Source: Crocinitomicaceae bacterium (lineage in GTDB: Bacteria; Bacteroidota; Bacteroidia; Flavobacteriales_D; Sanyastnellaceae). Taken from it: 21,970 bases of DNA. The notes under the pieces were generated by a model. It was not told the origin of the DNA and did no database searches. It saw only the letters and a list, made by a program, of their open reading frames with translations. How positions within the stretch are numbered: position 1 is the stretch's first letter; every line of letters starts with the position of its first letter. Shown one piece after another: positions 13,551-21,970 of the stretch. The position numbers were made by a program, and so were the translations under genes. The DNA is taken from contig JADLBA010000217.1 in assembly GCA_020848015.1 (NCBI GenBank), positions 1 to 21,970 on the forward strand. Reading direction: 5' to 3'.

Positions 13551-16034
13551 TCAGACAGGATCCACGTCGAATACGACTCTTGCACTGCTGAAGGAGCCCG
13601 AACGAGTCACTTCTCCACACAGCATTACAAGGCTGTTCTTCATCTCCTGTAAGTGTGCATTTCGGTCGAGTTTGATGATCATTTGCCAGAGAAAAAGATT
13701 GTTAATTTTTGGTACTGGTGGTTTTTCAGGGCCGAGTAATTTATCGCCAAAAACCATCTTTAGCTTAACCGCTATGGCTCGTGCGGTGGCTTCTGCGCGG
13801 TCGTCTTCCCTGTGCTTTACTGTTACCTTGATCATGCGAAGCAGCGGTGGGTATCCGTAATGGTATCGCTCGCGCATTTCGTGGTCGTATAGCTTTTCAT
13901 AATCTCCTTTTACTACCAAATCCAGCAGCCAGTGTCCGGGCGAGTAGGTTTGAATGATCACCTTTCCCCTTGTGCCTCTTCTGCCTGCCCTGCCCGCAAC
14001 TTGCATCATCAGTTGATAGCTCCGCTCCATAGACCTGAAATCGGGAAAGTTCATCATCTTATCGGCATTCAGTATTCCTACAAGTGAGACATTGTCGAAA
14101 TCTAGCCCCTTTGTCACCATTTGTGTGCCTATCAGCACCTGAATTTCTCCGCGCCCGAATCCATTGATGATTTTCTGGTACCCTGACTTGCTGCGGGTGG
14201 TATCAAAATCCATACGTTGGACTTTTATCTCAGGAAAAAGAGCGCATAGCTCTTCTTCAATTTTTTCAGTGCCGAATCCGAGCATTCGCAAATCAGTACT
14301 CCCACATGCCGCACATCCGGAGGGAGGATGAGATGAATAACCGCAATAGTGACATTTAAGCTGATGAGCACTCTTGTGATAAGTGAGGCTGACATCGCAC
14401 CTCGTACATTGCGGAATCCAGCCGCAGTTATGACATTGCCAAAGCGGTGAATATCCTCTTCGGTTTTGAAATAAAATTACCTGCCTGCCAGACTCGAAAG
14501 TGGCTTCCATTTCAGAAATCAACAGGGGCGAAAATGATCCTTTCATTTTTTTTGCCCTGAGGTCTTTTCGCAAATCATTGATTATTATTTCTGGCAACTC
14601 GATGCCCCCATACCGGTCATTCAGCTCCACCAGACCAAAGCGCCCCTGCTGCGCATTGAAATAGGTTTCTACTGAAGGAGTAGCGGAGCCAAGCAAAACC
14701 CGTGCGTTAAATTTCTTAGCGAGTACAATGGCGGTATCTCTTGCATGATAGCGCGGTGCCGGATCGTGTTGCTTAAAACTTTGCTCGTGTTCTTCATCCA
14801 CAATGATAAGCCCGAGACGACACCACGGTAGGAATAGCGATGATCGCGCACCTAATATCACATCACACTCGCCGGGATCATTGCTCAGCACCTTGTTCCA
14901 TACTTCTGTCCGTTCGTTTTCGCTATATCCACTATGATATATTCCCACCCGTTTTCCAAAATAATTTTTCAGCCGGTCAATGATCTGCGTGGTCAAGGCA
15001 ATTTCGGGAAGCAGAAATAATACCTGTTTCCCTTGTTCAAGTGTTTGCTGTATGAGTGTGGAATAGATTTCAGTCTTGCCGCTCGACGTAACACCTTTCA
15101 GAAGAACAACCGATTTTTGGTTCCAGGCTTCTTCAATCTCTCTGAGTGCCCTAAGTTGTGGAACCGAAAGAACAGGAGGGGGGGCGGAAGAGAGCAGATG
15201 TTGCCCCAATCTACCAGTTTCACGGCTGTATATTTCGAAGATTTTTTTTTCAATCATTGCGGCGATCACTGAACTTCCGACTCCCGCTTTTTCCTGAAGT
15301 TTAATGCGTTCTACCTCTACATTTTTTCCTTCGTCCCATTTGGTGATCTGTAGCATCGTCATCAACACCTCGCTTTGTTTTTGTGCCCGCCGTTTTTCAA
15401 GCACATCAAAAAGCTCTTCCAATTTTTTTTCTGAGTTTGCAGCGTCTCCCAGTTTTATAAAATCTGTTTTTTTTGGACGAAATTTTTCTTTCAGTTCCTC
15501 TGATGAAATAATCAATTTCTTTTCAATAAGACCTTTTAGAAGGGTTTGTACACTCTTTTGTTCGAGCAGTGAAGAAATATCCCGGACGGTCATCGTTTCG
15601 CGATGTCGCAGTGCCTCAATGATCGTCTCTTCTTTTGTCGAAAGAATGGTTTCGTAGAAGCTGGCAGTATCTGAAAGCGCAAATTTTGTTTCGCTGCTCA
15701 GCTTCAGCCCTCCGGGCAGGGCAGCATTCATTACCTCTCCCTGTGTGCAGCAATAGTACTCGGAAATCCATTCCCACAACTTGATCTGTTTTTCTGTTAC
15801 AAGAGGGCGTTGATCCAGAATATCTTCAATGTACTTTGCTTGGTAACCGGCAGGGGCTGAATGATGAACCGTTTTGATTAAACCTGTATTCAGTTTATTT
15901 TTTCCTAATTGAACAACGACTCGCTGTCCGGAAAGTATCATCTGATCCAGTGAGGATGGGACGCGATAGGTAAGCAGGCGCGGAAGCGCCAAGGGAAGTA
16001 TTACATCTACAAAGGTTGTTTTACGCTCTGCCAT
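13551..16034 (-). CDS. priA: Primosomal protein N' (replication restart helicase PriA)
   Basis: PriA binds stalled or repaired forks and reloads the replisome through DnaB. From ATG 16034 it has 827 residues and starts MAERKTTFVDVILPLALPRL, the usual beginning of the 3'-DNA-binding domain; a GTG at 16058 would add eight residues. The helicase core has Walker A GVTSSGKTE (K320), the DEEH box in IIVDEEHEQSFKQ, and QVAGRAGRRG (motif VI). Between the helicase lobes are four CxxC pairs that bind two zinc ions (CHNCGWIPQCTRC, then CHYCGYSSHPPSGCAAC). A strong terminator lies 36 bp upstream, so it is a separate transcription unit from the giant repeat gene. clpX follows after 116 bp. Confidence 0.97.
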   Translation of the reverse strand: MAERKTTFVDVILPLALPRLLTYRVPSSLDQMILSGQRVVVQLGKNKLNTGLIKTVHHSAPAGYQAKYIEDILDQRPLVTEKQIKLWEWISEYYCCTQGEVMNAALPGGLKLSSETKFALSDTASFYETILSTKEETIIEALRHRETMTVRDISSLLEQKSVQTLLKGLIEKKLIISSEELKEKFRPKKTDFIKLGDAANSEKKLEELFDVLEKRRAQKQSEVLMTMLQITKWDEGKNVEVERIKLQEKAGVGSSVIAAMIEKKIFEIYSRETGRLGQHLLSSAPPPVLSVPQLRALREIEEAWNQKSVVLLKGVTSSGKTEIYSTLIQQTLEQGKQVLFLLPEIALTTQIIDRLKNYFGKRVGIYHSGYSENERTEVWNKVLSNDPGECDVILGARSSLFLPWCRLGLIIVDEEHEQSFKQHDPAPRYHARDTAIVLAKKFNARVLLGSATPSVETYFNAQQGRFGLVELNDRYGGIELPEIIINDLRKDLRAKKMKGSFSPLLISEMEATFESGRQVILFQNRRGYSPLWQCHNCGWIPQCTRCDVSLTYHKSAHQLKCHYCGYSSHPPSGCAACGSTDLRMLGFGTEKIEEELCALFPEIKVQRMDFDTTRSKSGYQKIINGFGRGEIQVLIGTQMVTKGLDFDNVSLVGILNADKMMNFPDFRSMERSYQLMMQVAGRAGRRGTRGKVIIQTYSPGHWLLDLVVKGDYEKLYDHEMRERYHYGYPPLLRMIKVTVKHREDDRAEATARAIAVKLKMVFGDKLLGPEKPPVPKINNLFLWQMIIKLDRNAHLQEMKNSLVMLCGEVTRSGSFSSARVVFDVDPV

Positions 16035-16040
16035 TTTGTG

Positions 16041-16072
16041 CAAAGAAAATTGTTTCACGGTTCAAAAACAAA
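16041..16072 (-). promoter_or_regulatory. Possible priA promoter
   Basis: On the minus strand TTTG (16069-16072) lies 20 bp upstream of TTTCTTTG (16041-16048), one mismatch from TAnnTTTG. The upstream terminator restricts the priA promoter to about 36 bp, which this fills. The box ends six bases before ATG 16034, so transcripts would be almost leaderless and the GTG at 16058 would not be transcribed. Confidence 0.4.
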
Positions 16073-16094
16073 GGGCTGCCCACGGCAGCCCTTT
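16070..16094 (-). terminator. Intrinsic terminator after the giant repeat gene
   Basis: An 11-bp perfect stem AAAGGGCTGCC (16070-16080) / GGCAGCCCTTT (16084-16094) with a three-base loop is followed on the minus strand by GTTTTTGAA. It lies 21 bp past the stop codon at 16116 and insulates priA from the giant gene. Confidence 0.9.
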
Positions 16095-16115
16095 ATAATT
16101 AATTTTTCGAAAAAA

Positions 16116-19100
16116 TTAGCGCGAAACAACAAAACGCTGGGTAAGTGTTTTGCCGCCGGTGTATAACCGGACGACATATACTCCGGCAGCCAGTTCACTC
16201 GTTGGGATAGAATAAGAATAATATTCACCTTTTTTAAGCGAAGTATTCAGCAGGCGCTGGATTTCCTTGCCCGATATGCTGTATAGATCAAGAAGGGAAG
16301 GCATATTATTATCTACCGTCAACTTTATTGCTACCTCATTCGCATTCTGATAGAAAATATCCAGCGACGGATTCAACATGGTTACAAAAGTGATGTTCTG
16401 CGTATAGCATGTGACCTGTTCTGCACAATCGGTGGCACACCAGGTGCGCTGAACGCTGCCACAATTGTCTCCGACAGGAGTTTCCACATAATCAACGTTT
16501 AAAACCCCTGCACAATTGTCTGTCGCGGTTACAGAAGCTACTTCTGGCAGTACAGATCCGCATTCGAGAACAAGGTCTTCAGGAGTTCCTTCCAGCACAG
16601 GCGCACTTTGATCAATCGCTGTAATTATCTGTGTTGCCTGACTGGTATTGCCGCAGTCGTCGGTAGATGTCCATATACGGGTAAAAATATAGCCGCAATC
16701 AGTTTCTTCGGTGCTGGCGGAGAGGCCGACTGCCGTTGAGCCGGAGCAATTATCCTGTGCAAATACCAGCGCGTCAGGGATCACATCGCCGCAATCCACC
16801 GTTGCATCAGCCGGAACTCCAAAAAGAACCGGCGGAGTAGTATCTGATACATTGATCGTCCACACTTGTGAAGTCTCATTTCCGCAGGCATCTGTCAGTG
16901 TATAGGTGCGCAGCAATGTGTAAGTATTTATGCATGAGCCGTCAATGATTTCTTCTGAAACAGTTAGTTCAACAGATGAGCAGTTATCAGAATACTGAAT
17001 AAGAGAAGTGTTAGAAGGAGGAATATTGGAACATTCTGCGGTGACTTCTGCGGGGAATGCATCAAATTGAGGAGATGTGTCGTCTGTCAGTTCAATGAAT
17101 TGTTCGAACACTGTTTGATTGCCGCAAAGGTCGGTAGCGATGTATGTTCTCTGAACAGAACCACCACAGCCCCCCTCAAATACTTCGTCAGAATATTCAA
17201 TACTAAAATCGCTGCAGGCATCAGTAGCGGAAGTCAGTATTCCAGAATAGTCATTGCACGAAACAGAGATATAGGAAGTGTTTTCGTCAAAAACCGGCCC
17301 TTCGGTATCTTCAATATAGATCATCTGTACATTAAGGACATCGTTTCCGCAATCGTCAAATGCACGGAAAACACGCTGAATGACTGTTTCACCCGGACAT
17401 TCTCCTGCACTAATGAGGTCTGTATAGTAAACAGGGACTTCACCCGCACAAGCATCTAAGGCAGATGGAAGAACCAATGGTGGCTCTCCGTCGGAACATG
17501 AGTAATAAAGATCCTCAGGGAATGTGGTGAATTCCGGCCCGGTTGTGTCTTCCAGCGTGATAGTCTGATTGACAGAGGTGCTGTTTCCGCAAGCATCTGT
17601 GGCAGTCCACACACGGACGATCTGTAGCCCGCAGTCAAGTTCTGTTTCCGTATCCGTATATGTCACGGTTACTTCAGAACAAAGATCTGTAGCAACCGGA
17701 GGTATTACGGAATTTTCTGATCCGCACTCTCCGAGAATCGGAGCAGGAACTTCATTGAAAACGGGAGCATCGGTATCAGTCACATGGATTGTCCAGACAG
17801 GATCAATTCCATTGCCACAGGCATCTTCAACATGGTAAGAATAAATAACAGTGTACTCACTAGAGCATTCGCCCGGAACAGTACTCTCCGAAACCGTGAT
17901 GGATAACTCGGAACAATTATCTGTAAATTGAGCTCCGCCATCTTCTATGGATGGTACATTCTGGCAGTTAACTGTAATATCCGGTGGGAAGTTGATTATT
18001 GTCGGAGGAGTAAAATCGAATAGTGTCACATTCTGCTGTGCAGTTGTACTATTGCCACAGGCATCTGTTGCTGTGAATACGCGCACAAAACTTCCTGCGC
18101 AATCATCCAGAAACTGATCTTCAAACGAAATGCTGACTGATGAACATTCATCTGTGGCCATTGCTGGTTGAGATAGAATGGCATCGCCGCAATTGATCAC
18201 AACATCGGAAGGCACAAAGGTGAATACCGGTGGCGCATCGTCTATGACGTGAACGAGTTGAATGGCCATCTCCGAATTTCCACATTCATCTTCTGCTCTC
18301 CAGGTACGTTCAATGGTGTAGCCGCATTCCGTATGGTCTGTTTCGACCGAAGTATAACTTACTTCCAATTCCACGCTGCAATTATCTGTTGCAGTTACTA
18401 CTACCTCTGCAGGTACGTCCGAGCAATTGATGGTAGTGTCTGCCGGCACATTGAAAAGAACAGGATCAGTAACATCCTGTGACTGTATTGTCCAAGTTGC
18501 GGACGCTGTATTGCCGCATTCGTCAGTCAGTGTCCAGGTTCTCAACAATGTGTAAGAGTTAGGACAGTTTCCTGGAATGGTAGTTTCAGAAATCTGAACG
18601 AAAACACTGCTACAATTGTCTGTGTAGGTCACTCCGGAAGATTCGGCATCCGGTACTTCAGAACAATCCACATTCACATCTGAAGGGAAGGAGAGAAATT
18701 GCGGAGGGGTGTTGTCAATGAAATTGACAATAACCGATGCAGTAGCTGAATTACCACAGCCATCTGTCGCTGTGAAAGTGCGTAGGAAAGAACCGAGACA
18801 ACCGCTTTCCAAAGGGGTATCGGCGAAGGTTACGGTTACATTGGAACAAGCATCAATAGCAGTTGCATCGGCAACACCAAATTCATTTCCACAGGTTACG
18901 GAAACAGTCTCCGGAACAAAGGTGAATACGGGCGGCTGATTATCAATAACTGTGATCGTTTGTGATGACTGAGCAGAATTGCCACAGTCATCTGTTCCTG
19001 TCCAGGTTCTGATAAACAAATATCCACACTCTTGTTGAATGGTCTGGGCACTGAGTGAAACCTCGACAAATGGGGAACAGTTGTCAGTGGCAAAAACAAG

Positions 19101-21970
19101 TGCATCAGTAATAGGATCACCACAATTGATGGTTACATCCTGTGGTACACCAATCAGAACAGGGGCTTCTGTATCCTGTACGGAAATAGTCCAGGTTCCT
19201 GACTGGCTGTTGCCGCAATCGTCAGTGAGAATCCATGTGCGGAGAATTTGATAACTGTTCGGGCAATTACCGCTGATAGTGGTTTCAGAAAACTGCACTG
19301 ATACATCGCCACAGTTATCACCGAAGGTAACATCTGTGGATTCATTACCAGGAATATTATCGCATTCTGCTGCAATATCATTGGGGAAATTGAGGAAGAA
19401 AGGGGGTGTTGTATCTGCAGAGATAATGCTCTGACTTATTTGCGATGAATTTCCGCAGGCATCTGTAGCAGTCCACGTTCTTACAGTGATGAATCCGCAC
19501 TCTGTGTCCTGTGTTGATTCAGACAGACTCACCGACACTTCAGAGCAGTTGTCTGTCACTTCCGGAGTAACAGGTGCCGGCAGTTCATCACCACATTCAA
19601 TAATAAGATCATTTGGGACTCCGATGAACGAAGGAGCGGTATTATCAATGATCGTTACATTCTGATTTACAGAAGCATTGTTGCCGCAGGCATCTGTTGC
19701 AGTGTAGGTTCTGATGAAACTACCCGCACAATCCCCCGTTAGTATATCGGAAAATGTTACGGTAACATCAGAGCAGAGGTCGGTAGCAGTAGCCTGGGTG
19801 ATATCAATCGCAGCATCACAGAAAATAATTGTATCAGAGGGGACAAAATTGAATACGGGTGGAATCAGATCAATAACGCCAATCGTTTGCGAAAGCGATC
19901 CAACGTTTCCGCATTCATCTGTTGTTGACCATGTGCGCAAGAAAGTAAAGCCGCAGTCATTCTCTACTGTCTGCCCTGTAAGACTTACAATAAGACCGGT
20001 GGAACAATTATCAACGGCGAAAACAATCGCATCAGAGGGGCTTTCACCACAAAACAAAGAGGTATCCTCGGGAACACCAAAGAGCACAGGGGCAATATGG
20101 TCTTCAACCTGAATGGTCCATGTCCCGTAAGAACTGTTACCGCAGTCGTCTGTCAGCGTCCAGGTTCTCTGCAGTGTATATGAGTTAGGACATTCACCGG
20201 GAATGGTCACTTCGTCAATTTCTACCGAAACGGTACCACAGTTATCAATATAAGTTACATCTGCTGATTCAACACCGGGAACATCGGAACAATCTACTGT
20301 CAGATCCTGCGGAAAAGTCAGGAATTGTGGTGGTACATTGTCCATGATATTAACGGTAACAGAAGCAGTCGCTGAATTACCGCAACCGTCTGTCGCGGTA
20401 TAGTTTCTTATAAAAGAACCGATGCAGTCTCCTTCTACTGGTGTATCTGTATAGGTAACCGTTACATTAGAACAGGCATCAGAAGCAGTAGCATCGTTAA
20501 TTTCGGGTTGATTTCCGCAGGTAATTAAAATTGACTCCGGCACAAAATCGAAAACAGGAGGCTGATTGTCGAGTACAGTAATGGTTTGTGAAGCCTCTGT
20601 ATGATTGCCACAATCATCGTTGCCTGCCCACGTCCGGATGAATAAATACCCACATTCTAATTGAATAGTCTGAGCACTGAGAGAAACCTCGATGAAATCA
20701 GAACAGTTATCAGTGGCAAAAACCAATGCATCGGAAATGGGATCCCCGCAATTGATAGTTATGTCTTGTGGAACACCAAGCAGGGTAGGGGCTTCGGTAT
20801 CTTGCACAGTAATAGTCCATGTCATTGATTGGCTGTTACCACAATCATCCGTTAGTGTCCAGGTTCTGAGGATCGAATAACCGTTCGGGCAATCTCCGCT
20901 GACGGTTGTCTCTGAAAACTGAACAGACACAGCACTGCAATTGTCACTATATGTGACTTCAGAAGATTCATTGCCTGGAATTTCATTGCACTCCACCGTC
21001 ACATTTTCCGGAAATTCAATGAAGTAGGGTGGAGTTGTATCTTCTGAAGTGATATTCTGGCTGATTTGGGAAGAGTTTCCACAGGCATCGGTAGCTGTCC
21101 AGGTGCGTGTGGTAATAAATCCGCATTCTGTTTCTTGTACAGATTCAGAAAGAGAAACTGACACACTTGTACAATTATCAATAGCTGCTGGAGTATTTGC
21201 AATAGGTAATTCATCCCCGCATTCAATAAAGGTATCTTCAGGAGATTCAGCAAATACAGGAGCCTCGTTGTCCACCACATTGATTACCCAAACAGGATTA
21301 ATATGATTACCGCAGTTATCTTCGGCGAGATAGGAATAGAGTATCTGGTATTCACCATCGCATTCGCCGGAAATAATATTCTGCGTAAAGCTGACAGTTA
21401 CTTCGGAACAAGCATCAGAAAACTCAATGACAACATCGTCTATGTCAGGAATATTGAGGCAATCAACGGTAATATTATCGGGGAAACTGACAACGACAGG
21501 AGGAATAGAATCAACGATTGTAATCTGTTGCGAAGCAACGGAACTATTGCCGCATCCATCAGTTGCCGTGAAAGTGCGGGTAAAGCTACCCGAACAATCG
21601 GACGGCATCGAGTCAAAGTAATCAATAGTTACACTTGAGCATGCATCTTCAGCAATAGCCGGGGTTACATCTATATTTTCTCCACAGCCAATAACAACAT
21701 CTTCGGGAACAAAGGTGAATACGGGGCTTTCTGCATCGAAGGCTTCTATCACCTGTGAGGCGGTTGCCACGTTTCCGCAATCGTCAGTTGCAGTCCATGT
21801 TCTGATAAAAGTATATCCGCACTGGTTCGGAATTGTTTCTGCCGAAAGGCTCACATTTACAGATGGAGAGCAATTATCAACGGCGACCACAACGGCATCG
21901 TCTGGCGTGTTCTCACAGCTCATCGTAGTATTTGCAGGTACACCGATAATAACAGGTGCCTGATCATCTA
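16116..21970 (-). CDS. Giant T9SS-secreted HYR-like repeat protein, 3' part
   Basis: The visible C-terminal 1,950 or so residues belong to a large secreted or cell-surface protein; the frame is open at the right edge with no stop, so the start is outside. Counting from 21968, it contains 24 tandem repeats of about 75-80 residues, each built on D-x-x-x-P-x-F-x-x-x-P-x-D-x-x-x-x-C, then (T/D)-D-N-C-S, a central Cys, and RTWTATDDCGN. These resemble HYR/Ig-like beta-sandwich repeats of Bacteroidota adhesins. Repeats 1-23 each have four Cys at equivalent places; repeat 24 is degenerate with six. From M at 16379 comes an 87-residue tail with the features of a T9SS type A sorting domain (LYSISGKEI, LAAGVYVVRL, final QRFVVSR), which sends the protein across the outer membrane. 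Likely an adhesin or matrix protein; ligand unknown. Confidence 0.9.
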   Translation of the reverse strand, partial: DDQAPVIIGVPANTTMSCENTPDDAVVVAVDNCSPSVNVSLSAETIPNQCGYTFIRTWTATDDCGNVATASQVIEAFDAESPVFTFVPEDVVIGCGENIDVTPAIAEDACSSVTIDYFDSMPSDCSGSFTRTFTATDGCGNSSVASQQITIVDSIPPVVVSFPDNITVDCLNIPDIDDVVIEFSDACSEVTVSFTQNIISGECDGEYQILYSYLAEDNCGNHINPVWVINVVDNEAPVFAESPEDTFIECGDELPIANTPAAIDNCTSVSVSLSESVQETECGFITTRTWTATDACGNSSQISQNITSEDTTPPYFIEFPENVTVECNEIPGNESSEVTYSDNCSAVSVQFSETTVSGDCPNGYSILRTWTLTDDCGNSQSMTWTITVQDTEAPTLLGVPQDITINCGDPISDALVFATDNCSDFIEVSLSAQTIQLECGYLFIRTWAGNDDCGNHTEASQTITVLDNQPPVFDFVPESILITCGNQPEINDATASDACSNVTVTYTDTPVEGDCIGSFIRNYTATDGCGNSATASVTVNIMDNVPPQFLTFPQDLTVDCSDVPGVESADVTYIDNCGTVSVEIDEVTIPGECPNSYTLQRTWTLTDDCGNSSYGTWTIQVEDHIAPVLFGVPEDTSLFCGESPSDAIVFAVDNCSTGLIVSLTGQTVENDCGFTFLRTWSTTDECGNVGSLSQTIGVIDLIPPVFNFVPSDTIIFCDAAIDITQATATDLCSDVTVTFSDILTGDCAGSFIRTYTATDACGNNASVNQNVTIIDNTAPSFIGVPNDLIIECGDELPAPVTPEVTDNCSEVSVSLSESTQDTECGFITVRTWTATDACGNSSQISQSIISADTTPPFFLNFPNDIAAECDNIPGNESTDVTFGDNCGDVSVQFSETTISGNCPNSYQILRTWILTDDCGNSQSGTWTISVQDTEAPVLIGVPQDVTINCGDPITDALVFATDNCSPFVEVSLSAQTIQQECGYLFIRTWTGTDDCGNSAQSSQTITVIDNQPPVFTFVPETVSVTCGNEFGVADATAIDACSNVTVTFADTPLESGCLGSFLRTFTATDGCGNSATASVIVNFIDNTPPQFLSFPSDVNVDCSEVPDAESSGVTYTDNCSSVFVQISETTIPGNCPNSYTLLRTWTLTDECGNTASATWTIQSQDVTDPVLFNVPADTTINCSDVPAEVVVTATDNCSVELEVSYTSVETDHTECGYTIERTWRAEDECGNSEMAIQLVHVIDDAPPVFTFVPSDVVINCGDAILSQPAMATDECSSVSISFEDQFLDDCAGSFVRVFTATDACGNSTTAQQNVTLFDFTPPTIINFPPDITVNCQNVPSIEDGGAQFTDNCSELSITVSESTVPGECSSEYTVIYSYHVEDACGNGIDPVWTIHVTDTDAPVFNEVPAPILGECGSENSVIPPVATDLCSEVTVTYTDTETELDCGLQIVRVWTATDACGNSTSVNQTITLEDTTGPEFTTFPEDLYYSCSDGEPPLVLPSALDACAGEVPVYYTDLISAGECPGETVIQRVFRAFDDCGNDVLNVQMIYIEDTEGPVFDENTSYISVSCNDYSGILTSATDACSDFSIEYSDEVFEGGCGGSVQRTYIATDLCGNQTVFEQFIELTDDTSPQFDAFPAEVTAECSNIPPSNTSLIQYSDNCSSVELTVSEEIIDGSCINTYTLLRTYTLTDACGNETSQVWTINVSDTTPPVLFGVPADATVDCGDVIPDALVFAQDNCSGSTAVGLSASTEETDCGYIFTRIWTSTDDCGNTSQATQIITAIDQSAPVLEGTPEDLVLECGSVLPEVASVTATDNCAGVLNVDYVETPVGDNCGSVQRTWCATDCAEQVTCYTQNITFVTMLNPSLDIFYQNANEVAIKLTVDNNMPSLLDLYSISGKEIQRLLNTSLKKGEYYSYSIPTSELAAGVYVVRLYTGGKTLTQRFVVSR
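16119..16379 (-). other. T9SS type A C-terminal sorting domain
   Basis: The last 87 residues, from MLNPSLDIFYQNANEVAIKL to the end, lack cysteine, unlike everything before. They carry the Por-secretion-tail pattern: an NP near the start, a central (D/L)YSISGKEI strand, PTSELAAGVYVVRLYTGG and a basic end KTLTQRFVVSR. Such domains direct export through the T9SS and are normally cleaved, and the cargo is then often lipid-anchored to the surface. None of the machinery genes is in the window. Confidence 0.85.
16380..21968 (-). repeat. Array of 24 HYR-like coding repeats (~233 bp each)
   Basis: By eye the repeats fall into recurring classes, which I name by the residues near their start and end: C (GVP / CGY-F-RTW), A (FVP / GSF-RTFTATD), B (FP / NSY-LRTWTLTD...TWTI), B' (FP / Y-YSY-ED...PVW-I) and D (ECGFIT-RTWTATDACGN). 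Reading from the N-terminal side the order is C A B' D B C A B C A D B C A B C A B' D B A B C and a degenerate last unit. The order C A B' D B occurs at repeats 1-5 and again at 16-20. Confidence 0.85.
18018..21272 (-). repeat. Tandem duplication of a seven-repeat block (2 x ~1.63 kb)
   Basis: Repeats 4-10 (19647-21272, 1,626 bp) and repeats 11-17 (18018-19646, 1,629 bp) share class order D B C A B C A. Anchors in six successive repeats of the two copies (starting 21121/19495, 20883/19257, 20749/19123, 20371/18745, 20287/18661 and 20005/18379) are all exactly 1,626 bp apart, so no net insertion or deletion separates them. A single extra codon in repeat 16 shifts the last pair to 1,629. The copies differ by many substitutions, so the duplication is not recent. 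Confidence 0.8.

Noticed and set aside
16035..16058. GTG start for priA
   Set aside because: It adds eight residues not seen in PriA and would lie upstream of the likely transcription start; ATG 16034 fits the family.
17067..20112. Several plus-strand frames of 70-132 codons opposite the giant gene
   Set aside because: They recur because the repeats recur. The translations are low in conserved content and simply mirror the repeat codons.
16380..21968. CRISPR-like or satellite reading of the regular repeats
   Set aside because: The period is about 233 bp, the units are diverged and coding, and there are no short identical repeats with unique spacers.

Overview
This window is chromosomal DNA from a member of the Bacteroidota, most likely a flavobacterium-like lineage. 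The evidence is a C-terminal type IX secretion (T9SS) sorting domain on a giant surface protein, a zinc-cysteine-poor L32 of the flavobacterial kind, a DUF4783 lipoprotein-sized exported protein, and several promoter-like sites of the Bacteroidota form TAnnTTTG with few purine-rich Shine-Dalgarno sites. Most of the window is core housekeeping genes. No phage, transposon, CRISPR array, tRNA or rRNA was seen, and the genus cannot be named from this sequence alone.

Left block (1-5060). A 3' fragment of an AddB-like PD-(D/E)XK nuclease overlaps by ATGA the start of a GT4 glycosyltransferase, both on +. Facing them on - are nadC (NAD synthesis) and a YihY/BrkB membrane protein, 21 bp apart and probably co-transcribed. 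Upstream of nadC, and separated from it by a strong terminator, is a small exported DUF4783 protein. It is preceded by a doubtful 28-codon hydrophobic reading frame that ends 2 bp before its ATG.

Middle block (5317-9375, +). This is the yceD(DUF177)-rpmF pair with a good promoter and a terminator, followed by fabH, accB and accC. Together these give the first steps of fatty acid synthesis: acetyl-CoA carboxylation by the biotin carrier and carboxylase, and the first condensation by KAS III. A second promoter-like site lies before accB.

Right-central block (9386-16034, -). priA, clpX and mutS cover replication restart, regulated proteolysis and mismatch repair. Each has its own promoter-like site. 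The mutS leader is unusual: a TAACTTTG box sits inside a perfect inverted repeat and is followed by a terminator-like hairpin, which makes the mutS start codon uncertain.

Right block (16116-21970, -). This is the C-terminal 1,950 or so residues of a giant secreted protein. It has 24 visible Ig/HYR-like repeats of about 77 residues, 23 of them with exactly four cysteines, followed by a T9SS type A sorting domain. The start lies outside the window. Repeats 4-10 and 11-17 form two copies of a seven-repeat block, 1,626 bp apart and in register over six repeats, which is the clearest unexpected structure in the window.
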